Under the pieces are notes generated by a model, which saw nothing but the letters and a program-made list of their open reading frames with translations, did not search any database and was not told where the DNA came from. From NCBI GenBank assembly GCA_934456365.1, contig CAKSHC010000007.1, positions 27,783 to 91,782 on the forward strand: a stretch of 64,000 nucleotides of DNA. The letters run 5' to 3'. Positions 56,006-61,729 of the stretch are shown here, piece after piece (position 1 is the stretch's first letter; the number at the start of each line of letters is the position of its first letter). A program made the position numbers and the translations under genes. The stretch comes from an uncultured Eubacteriales bacterium. Its GTDB lineage: Bacteria; Bacillota; Clostridia; Oscillospirales; UMGS1783.

Positions 56006-57736
56006 TTACTGCTCCCAGGCAAGGCCGACCTGATCGGAATCGGTCTGAGCGGTGCCGGCGCGCACGATCTTCGCGGTGTAGTAGCCCGCGCCGTACTGCT
56101 GCAGAACCGAGACGGGAACCACGGCCACCTCGGTGTTGCGGGGCGCGTTTGCGCTGTAGGCAACCAGGGTTCCGTTCTTATAAATGTAGAGATCGTAGTC
56201 GGTCCAAACGTTCTGCTGCGCGTTGTTGATCTGCGAATCCCAGGCGATGGCTACACGGAAGGGCTTGTTGGTGTAGTCGGCATAGACCTCGTGGGTCTGG
56301 CTGGACTCGGCGGTGGCGAAGAAAATCTTGTGGGTGCGGCGGCCGTTGATGGCCACGCGGCAGGCGAAATTGGTGTTGATCACGCCGGCACCCTCTTTTT
56401 GCGAGAGGTTGGTCGCATAGCTGCTGCCGCCGGTATAGGTGCAGCTGGCAACAAGGCCCGCTTTCACGGTTTCCGGCTTATTGGTCAGACCGGAGTTGCA
56501 TTCCATCATCAAAGCAACCGTTCCGGTGACCCAGGGGGAGGCAAAGCTGGTGCCGCTCTGCTCGGTCATCGGCCCGATGCTCAGAAGCTCGCCCGGTGCG
56601 CAGACATCCGGCTTCAGCACGGCGCCGTTGGCCGTGACATAGCAGGAGAAGGAAGAAGAGAAGGTGTAGGCGGAGGAGGAAGCGGTGGTGTTGCCGTTGT
56701 GGCAAACCGAGCCGACGGTGATGGCGTTGGGCGCGAGGCCGAAGCCGTTGACGAAGAAGTTATTGCCGGTAGAGTAGTTGCCGGCGGTGGTCACGACGGG
56801 CACCTTATACTGGCGGATGATCCGGTCCAGACGGCGCGAGGCGGTGGTGTATTCTCCCTTCGAATCGAAGCCGAGCGACAGGTTGACCACATTGACGTTG
56901 TAGTTGGTGATCAGGTATTCAATCCCGTCCAGCGCGTCCGTGGTAGCGGTATCCACCTTGCGCAGGTATTTCTGGGCGTCCGGAGCGATCTGACGCAGCT
57001 CGATGGCCACCAGATCCGCATGGTTGGTCGCGTTCATGTAGGGGCCGCCCACATTGGTCAGGTTCGGGCCGGAGGTGAAGCAATCCGCCCAGTCCAGCTC
57101 AATGATGCCGATCTTGATGCCGCTGCCTTTGTAGCCGGTGTCGTTCATGCTGGTCGCGCCGATGCAGGAGTTGACCGAGGAGATCGAATAGGTGGTGGTG
57201 TTGTAAACCTCGTAGTTTTGCGTTGCGTCGATGAGAACAACGGCGGGGTCAAGCGCCGCTTCGAGAATTTCGCTTTCGCTCAGATAGGCCAGCGGGATCT
57301 CCGTCAGCCCGAGCGACACGCTCTCCACCTCGAAGTCGTGGCGGGCCAGGAAGCCCTGGTTGATCGCGGTGGCCGCCTGAGAGATGGAGTGGATGCGGTC
57401 CTGCCGGTAGGTTTCCATCGCCTGCGCTTCCAGATCCAGCGCCGCAGCTTCGGAATCCAGAGCCTGGGCGGCAACGGGAGCCGAGGCCAAAACGGCGTCG
57501 GCCTTCGCCTGCGCCTGCTGCTCGATCGCTTCATAATCCAGCGTGTCGTTCAGGAAGATCTGAACGGGATAGGTTTGGTCGATCTTTCTCACGGGCTCCA
57601 TCAATTTCTCGCGAAGCTCATTGGAAATCTTCGCTTCCGCCTGAGTGCTCACATTCGCGGCAAGCGACGGGATCACGCAGATAGATAAAACCAAAAACAG
57701 AGATGTCAGCGTTCGGACGAATTTTCGGGTGTTCAT
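56006..57736 (-). CDS. Secreted subtilisin-like (S8) peptidase with unusual triad
   Basis: 576 residues. A Sec signal peptide (KFVRTLTSLFLVLSICVIPSLAA) is followed by a helical pro-region (about 30-180), the S8 domain and a C-terminal beta-sandwich (HEVYADYTNKPFRVAIAWDSQ). Nucleophile Ser397 in SGTSFASPWVTG, oxyanion Asn320 in TTAGNYS, and His239 in NATNHADLVAIELRQIAPDAQ. The usual catalytic Asp position, IxVxD, reads IGIIEL, suggesting Glu213. No cell-wall anchor is seen. ATG 57736 with AAAGGAG; its start overlaps the stop of a 58-codon gene (ATGA). Confidence 0.9.
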   Translation of the reverse strand: MNTRKFVRTLTSLFLVLSICVIPSLAANVSTQAEAKISNELREKLMEPVRKIDQTYPVQIFLNDTLDYEAIEQQAQAKADAVLASAPVAAQALDSEAAALDLEAQAMETYRQDRIHSISQAATAINQGFLARHDFEVESVSLGLTEIPLAYLSESEILEAALDPAVVLIDATQNYEVYNTTTYSISSVNSCIGATSMNDTGYKGSGIKIGIIELDWADCFTSGPNLTNVGGPYMNATNHADLVAIELRQIAPDAQKYLRKVDTATTDALDGIEYLITNYNVNVVNLSLGFDSKGEYTTASRRLDRIIRQYKVPVVTTAGNYSTGNNFFVNGFGLAPNAITVGSVCHNGNTTASSSAYTFSSSFSCYVTANGAVLKPDVCAPGELLSIGPMTEQSGTSFASPWVTGTVALMMECNSGLTNKPETVKAGLVASCTYTGGSSYATNLSQKEGAGVINTNFACRVAINGRRTHKIFFATAESSQTHEVYADYTNKPFRVAIAWDSQINNAQQNVWTDYDLYIYKNGTLVAYSANAPRNTEVAVVPVSVLQQYGAGYYTAKIVRAGTAQTDSDQVGLAWEQ

Positions 57737-57909
57737 GGATCATTCTCCTTTGTATCGTATTGTTTTCTCAATCTTTCGTTTTTTGGCACATAACCCGCCC
57801 CCAAATGAATGGGCCAATTATGTGCGTCCCGGCGGAAGAGCAAAGGATACGAAAAGGACTGTGGGATGCTTTGCTGGTAAAACAATTCGTTTGCCCGGAA
57901 CGTCGACAT
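57733..57909 (-). CDS. Small 58-residue gene translationally coupled to the S8 peptidase
   Basis: Begins MSTFRANELFYQQSIPQSFS and ends DTKENDP. The SD AAAGGAGGTGAT is a near-perfect match to the 16S rRNA tail and lies 4-5 bases before the ATG, the strongest in the window. The stop overlaps the S8 start by 4 bases, and the S8 SD is encoded in its last codons. There is no signal peptide, membrane helix or recognisable domain. Codon use is less G+C-rich at third positions than in neighbours. It may be a leader peptide controlling S8 translation, or a partner or substrate of the protease. I cannot assign a function. Confidence 0.6.
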   Translation of the reverse strand: MSTFRANELFYQQSIPQSFSYPLLFRRDAHNWPIHLGAGYVPKNERLRKQYDTKENDP

Positions 57910-57954
57910 GGTCATCACCTCCTTTTTCTGGTAAATTTTTCCTTTTCTGAATAC

Positions 57955-57983
57955 AGGGTAACTCATTTGGAAAAATTTGTCAA
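57955..57983 (-). promoter_or_regulatory. Promoter of the 58-codon gene and S8 peptidase
   Basis: Minus strand TTGACA (57983-57978), 17-base spacer, TACCCT (57960-57955). Confidence 0.65.
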
Positions 57984-57997
57984 TACCAAAATTTGAC

Positions 57998-58026
57998 AAA
58001 AAACCCGGAGAAAAATCTCCGGGTTT
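57998..58026 (-). terminator. Second terminator downstream of the small lipoprotein gene
   Basis: Minus strand AAACCCGGAGA-TTTT-TCTCCGGGTTT with a TTTTTT run. Confidence 0.88.
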
Positions 58027-58030
58027 TGGT

Positions 58031-58067
58031 AAAAATTGGGAGGCGGACGAAATCTCGTCCGCCTCCC
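58031..58067 (-). terminator. First terminator downstream of the small lipoprotein gene
   Basis: Perfect 13-base stem GGGAGGCGGACGA / TCGTCCGCCTCCC, followed on the minus strand by AATTTTT. Together with the next hairpin it insulates the S8 promoter. Confidence 0.8.
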
Positions 58068-58088
58068 AAAGGGGTATGGGAATCAAAT

Positions 58089-58538
58089 TTATCGGAAGGA
58101 TATCATGGATTCCGGAAGAATTTCCGGAGCCCGGGAGAGATCCAGCTGGGCCGCCACATCCTCAAAGCAGCTCATTTTTCCGGTCTCGGTGTCGAACACA
58201 TAAAGAGCCAGATCCGAAGGCGAGGCCTCGTTGCCGCTGTGGAAGGTGTAGTTGCCGAAGGATTTTTCCACGATCACACAGTTGACGCACTGTTCTTTTC
58301 CGAGAATGAAATAGAGCGCATGGGTGGAGTCCAGATAGCCGTAGAAGGTCATATCCTCTTTGGTGGTGGGGTATTCATAGCCCTGCTTTTCCATTTGAAG
58401 CGCATTGTAGGCCTCCAGCGCCCGAGAAGCCGCCGGAGCCAGCTCAGGCAGGGGCAAGTCCCTGTCCTGGGATACCTTGGCGCACCCCACGGGGAGAAGA
58501 AGCAGAGCGATCAGGAAAAGTGCAAGCATTTTTTTCAT
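58089..58538 (-). CDS. Small lipoprotein of unknown function
   Basis: 149 residues. Lipoprotein signal MKKMLALFLIALLLLPVGC (Cys19). The mature part contains YGYLDSTHALYFILGKEQCVNCVIVEKSFGNYTFHSG and LALYVFDTETGKMSCFEDV, a two-lobe alpha/beta pattern with a CVNC pair. No family recognised. SD AAAGGAG before the ATG at 58538, a consensus promoter and two terminators make it a well-defined single gene, divergent from the alpha-galactosidase. Confidence 0.78.
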   Translation of the reverse strand: MKKMLALFLIALLLLPVGCAKVSQDRDLPLPELAPAASRALEAYNALQMEKQGYEYPTTKEDMTFYGYLDSTHALYFILGKEQCVNCVIVEKSFGNYTFHSGNEASPSDLALYVFDTETGKMSCFEDVAAQLDLSRAPEILPESMISFR

Positions 58539-58605
58539 TGGAATTCTCCTTTCTATGTGATAGAATCACGCGGGCGAAGAGGAAAGAAAACTCTTGCCTA
58601 TTTTC

Positions 58606-58634
58606 ACTATAACAAAACTTCTAAATTTTGTCAA
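58606..58634 (-). promoter_or_regulatory. Promoter of the small lipoprotein gene
   Basis: Minus strand TTGACA (58634-58629), 17-base spacer, TATAGT (58611-58606). Confidence 0.85.
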
Positions 58635-58675
58635 TAGCGGCTTTTGTCGAACCATGCGCGTTAAACGGTTTTCTC

Positions 58676-58704
58676 TTGCCACACGAAAAAATTTCATATA
58701 TAAT
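58676..58704 (+). promoter_or_regulatory. Promoter of the alpha-galactosidase gene
   Basis: TTGCCA (58676-58681), 17-base spacer, TATAAT (58699-58704). Confidence 0.8.
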
Positions 58705-58734
58705 AAATTCATCAAAGCAGGAAAGAGGTACGAT

Positions 58735-60921
58735 ATGAAAAGAGGGATCGCGATGTTGTTGTGTTTTGTGTCGCTGCTTTCGATTTTGGCCGGATGCGGA
58801 AAGAAAAACCCGGCCGAGGAAGCGGCAAAGGGGCTCGAGCAGGCCTGGACGCTCCGCTCGCAGGACGCGCAGGCCGTGGTCGGACTGCGGGGCGGCGCGC
58901 CGGTTTTGGCCTATTTCGGCACACTGGCAAACGGGAAAAACCGGGTGGCCGAGCAGACGCTGGCTTTGCCCGAAGCGCGGCTGGTGCAGGGAGAAAAGGT
59001 TCCCTTTGCCTGGCGCTTTGTCAGCGGGCAGGAGGAAAACGGAGCGCTGACTTTGAAGCTGCGCGACGAGGCGGGCTTTTCCTATGAGCTGATCTGCCGG
59101 TTTGATCCCGATCAGCGCGGGCCGCTGCAGCTGGAAGGAGCCTTTGCCAACGAAACCGACGAGCAGATCGTGTATGCCAGCGACGCGATCCTGACCGCTG
59201 GCCTTTCCTTCGACCAAACGGCCACGGGCTGGATGTTCCGCAAGGAAAGCGGCGTGGCCGAGGGGGTCACGCTTTACAACGGAACCAACATCCCGGGCAC
59301 CGGCATCCGCAAAAAGGAGCTGACGGCAGGGAAGGCTCTCAACATCACCTGCACCCCGCGCAACGACTGGAATCTCAGCGGCTACATCCCGATGATCTAT
59401 CTGGACGCGCAGGGCGCCTACGGCGCCTATGCCGCGGTGGAGTGGCCGGAAAACGGGATCAAGGCCGCGCCGGATGAAGCGGGCATTCTGCGGGTCACCG
59501 CCAACATCGCCGAAAATACCGGCTTCCAAACCCGGGTCAACCCCGCGCAGACCCTGCGGATCCCGACCGTTTACCTCGGGATCTACGACGGGGATGTGGA
59601 GGATGGCTCCAACCTCTTCAAGCGCTGGTTCTATGCCAAAAAGATTCCGGCCATTCTGCGCGACGATCCCGACGAGCCGCTGACCCAGATGGATATGCAG
59701 CGCGGCGTGGATGTGGACGGCTGGGGGATCCAGTCGATCAAGTGGGACTACGGCTGGTGGTCGGACGAGATCGCGCGCCCGCAGGACGATCCCACCCTGA
59801 CCTGGACCTGGAAAACGCTCGAGGGCTCCTGGGTGGTGCGGGCCTCTTCCTATCTGAATGTGCTCAACAGCTACAACTGCAAAACCCTGCGCGAATTCAC
59901 CGACCTGGCCCGCTCGAAGGGGCTCAAGGTGGCAACCTATGTGCTGCTGCACGACAGCGAGGCCGAGGTGGATTTCGGTCTGACGAGCGGCTCCCACGGC
60001 TCGCCCGAGTGGTTCGGCTCGCGCCGGATCACAACCGGCCTGAGCGCCGATCTGGGGAATGAGGAATGCGTGGAGTTTTTGAAAAAGGAGCTCTACACCT
60101 TCTTCTCCGAAAACGGCGTGACCACCTGGCGTACCGACTTCGAGCCGATCTCGATCGAATCGGATAAGGACAATCGGCACTACGCCAACGGGAAAGACGT
60201 GATGTATTGGTGCGCCACCGGATTTTATGAGATCGTAGACAGCCTGAGCGAGCGCCTGCCGGGCTTCCGCTACGAAAACTGCTGCTCGGGCGGCGCCATC
60301 AAGGATTTTGCCACCCTGACGCGCTGCGTGAACATCAACAACGACGATTCGGCGGACTATACCAGCCTGCGCACCACCTTCTACGACTCCTCCTATTGTA
60401 TTCCGCAGATCCAGCTTCAATCACCGGTCAACATTGATACCTTTGCCAAAGGCAGCCCCTATTATACGGGAACCGGCGATTCGGATTTCGGCATGCGCAG
60501 CGTGATCATGGGCGCGGTGATGCTGGGCAGCTGGTCGGGCAATGTGGACGAGGCGCTGTACCGCGAATATATGGCGCTTTATAACGAGAAGATCAAGCCG
60601 CTGGTGCGCGGCGCCGATCTCTACCACATCCTGCCGCGCCCCGACGGAACCAACTGGGACGGCATCCAGTACGCCGATAAGGATTCCGAGCAGGAGATCA
60701 AGGGCTGCGTCTTCCTCTTCAAGCCGACGGCCGCCGAGGGCGACGAGAAAACGATCGTGCTGCGCGGGCTCTACGCCGACCGCACCTATGTGCTCACCTC
60801 GCAGGATGAACGCATGGAGCCGATCGAGGCCAAGGGGAAAGACCTGATGAGCAAGGGCGTGACGGCTGTGATCGCGGGGGATATGGGAAGCGATATCCTT
60901 TGGATCACTGAAAAGAAGTAA
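58735..60921 (+). CDS. Lipoprotein GH36-like alpha-galactosidase
   Basis: 728 residues. The N-terminus is a lipoprotein signal with lipobox ILAGC, so the enzyme is displayed outside the membrane. An N-terminal beta domain (to about 330) precedes a clan-D barrel: IKWDYGWW, VATYVLLHD, the likely nucleophile Asp468 in WRTDFEP and acid/base Asp524 in ENCCSGGAIKDF. It should release alpha-linked galactose from raffinose-type sugars or galactomannan, though other GH36/GH31-like specificities are possible. ATG 58735 lies behind AAAGAGGT and fits the promoter; upstream frame is untranscribed. Intracellular forms are more usual in Firmicutes. Confidence 0.85.
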   Translation: MKRGIAMLLCFVSLLSILAGCGKKNPAEEAAKGLEQAWTLRSQDAQAVVGLRGGAPVLAYFGTLANGKNRVAEQTLALPEARLVQGEKVPFAWRFVSGQEENGALTLKLRDEAGFSYELICRFDPDQRGPLQLEGAFANETDEQIVYASDAILTAGLSFDQTATGWMFRKESGVAEGVTLYNGTNIPGTGIRKKELTAGKALNITCTPRNDWNLSGYIPMIYLDAQGAYGAYAAVEWPENGIKAAPDEAGILRVTANIAENTGFQTRVNPAQTLRIPTVYLGIYDGDVEDGSNLFKRWFYAKKIPAILRDDPDEPLTQMDMQRGVDVDGWGIQSIKWDYGWWSDEIARPQDDPTLTWTWKTLEGSWVVRASSYLNVLNSYNCKTLREFTDLARSKGLKVATYVLLHDSEAEVDFGLTSGSHGSPEWFGSRRITTGLSADLGNEECVEFLKKELYTFFSENGVTTWRTDFEPISIESDKDNRHYANGKDVMYWCATGFYEIVDSLSERLPGFRYENCCSGGAIKDFATLTRCVNINNDDSADYTSLRTTFYDSSYCIPQIQLQSPVNIDTFAKGSPYYTGTGDSDFGMRSVIMGAVMLGSWSGNVDEALYREYMALYNEKIKPLVRGADLYHILPRPDGTNWDGIQYADKDSEQEIKGCVFLFKPTAAEGDEKTIVLRGLYADRTYVLTSQDERMEPIEAKGKDLMSKGVTAVIAGDMGSDILWITEKK

Positions 60922-60928
60922 GGAAAAA

Positions 60929-60964
60929 AGAAAAGCGAGCCGATGGTTTCGGCTCGCTTTTTTC
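60929..60964. terminator. Bidirectional terminator after the alpha-galactosidase gene
   Basis: AAAAGCGAGCCGA / TCGGCTCGCTTTT around TGGTT, with a T-run into the convergent alarmone synthetase stop. Confidence 0.9.
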
Positions 60965-61634
60965 AGTTTGCGGATTTGTCGATCCGGCGGTGGATCTCCT
61001 GCATGCGCAGATCCAGCGCGCCGATCTGGTCGGCGCATTCCTTGAGCTCGGCGGTGAGGGCCTCGGAATCGGGGACCTCCTTTTTGTATTTGAGCTTGTG
61101 CTCGAGGCTGGCCCAGAAATCCATGGCGATCGTGCGGAACTGCACCTCCACCGGAACGGGAATGGTGCGGTCGGTCAGGAAAATAGGCACCTCCACAATA
61201 AGATGGAGGGAACGGTAGCCGTTGGGCTTGGGGTTTTTGATGTAGTCCTTCATGCGGATGAGCTTGATATCATCCTGCCCGAGAAACATGCCGCTGATGG
61301 TGTAGATATCCTCGGGAAAAGAGCAGATGATGCGCACCCCGGCCACATCGGTGATGTGGCTGCGGATGGAGTCCAGCTCCAGCGGGAGGTTTTCCCGGCG
61401 CAGCTTCTCGGCGATGCTGCGCGGCGTTTTGAGCCGGGAGCGGATGGATTCCACGGGGTTGCGGTTGTAGCGCACCGAAAATTCCTGGTTGAGCACCTCA
61501 AATTTGGTGGTGACCTCTTTGATGGCGCAGTCGTATTGCATCATCAGCTCCAGATAGGGCTGGGCCTTTTCAATCAGCGCCTCGGCGCCGCGATAGGAAA
61601 AAATACTCTCCAGATTCAGGGGATTGTCTTTCAT
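60963..61634 (-). CDS. Small alarmone synthetase (RelQ/YjbM-type GTP pyrophosphokinase)
   Basis: Makes (p)ppGpp from ATP and GDP/GTP. 223 residues, synthetase domain only, no HD hydrolase, TGS or ACT domains. Motifs: VESIRSRLKTPRSIAEKL (ATP side), ITDVAGVRIICSF, IKNPKPNGYRSLHLIVEVP (GTP-binding Tyr), VPVEVQFRTIAMDFWASLEHKLKYK (catalytic Glu). The C-terminal helix resembles the RelQ tetramerisation helix. ATG 61634 with GGAAGG upstream. Its -35 box lies in the loop of the PFOR terminator. Confidence 0.93.
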   Translation of the reverse strand: MKDNPLNLESIFSYRGAEALIEKAQPYLELMMQYDCAIKEVTTKFEVLNQEFSVRYNRNPVESIRSRLKTPRSIAEKLRRENLPLELDSIRSHITDVAGVRIICSFPEDIYTISGMFLGQDDIKLIRMKDYIKNPKPNGYRSLHLIVEVPIFLTDRTIPVPVEVQFRTIAMDFWASLEHKLKYKKEVPDSEALTAELKECADQIGALDLRMQEIHRRIDKSAN

Positions 61635-61656
61635 GATCGTCCTTCCTTTCGCTTCT

Positions 61657-61685
61657 ATTATAGCAAAAACCGCTCCCCGCCACAA
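61657..61685 (-). promoter_or_regulatory. Promoter of the alarmone synthetase gene
   Basis: Minus strand TTGTGG (61685-61680), 17-base spacer, TATAAT (61662-61657). The spacer includes the right arm of the upstream terminator and its T-run. Confidence 0.6.
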
Positions 61686-61697
61686 GTGCGGGGAGCG
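61664..61697 (-). terminator. Terminator of the PFOR gene
   Basis: Perfect CGCTCCCCGC / GCGGGGAGCG stem with a 7-base loop, followed on the minus strand by GTTTTTG. Confidence 0.88.
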
Positions 61698-61729
61698 ATC
61701 TTTCACAGGAAGTTCAGACAGACGACAGA

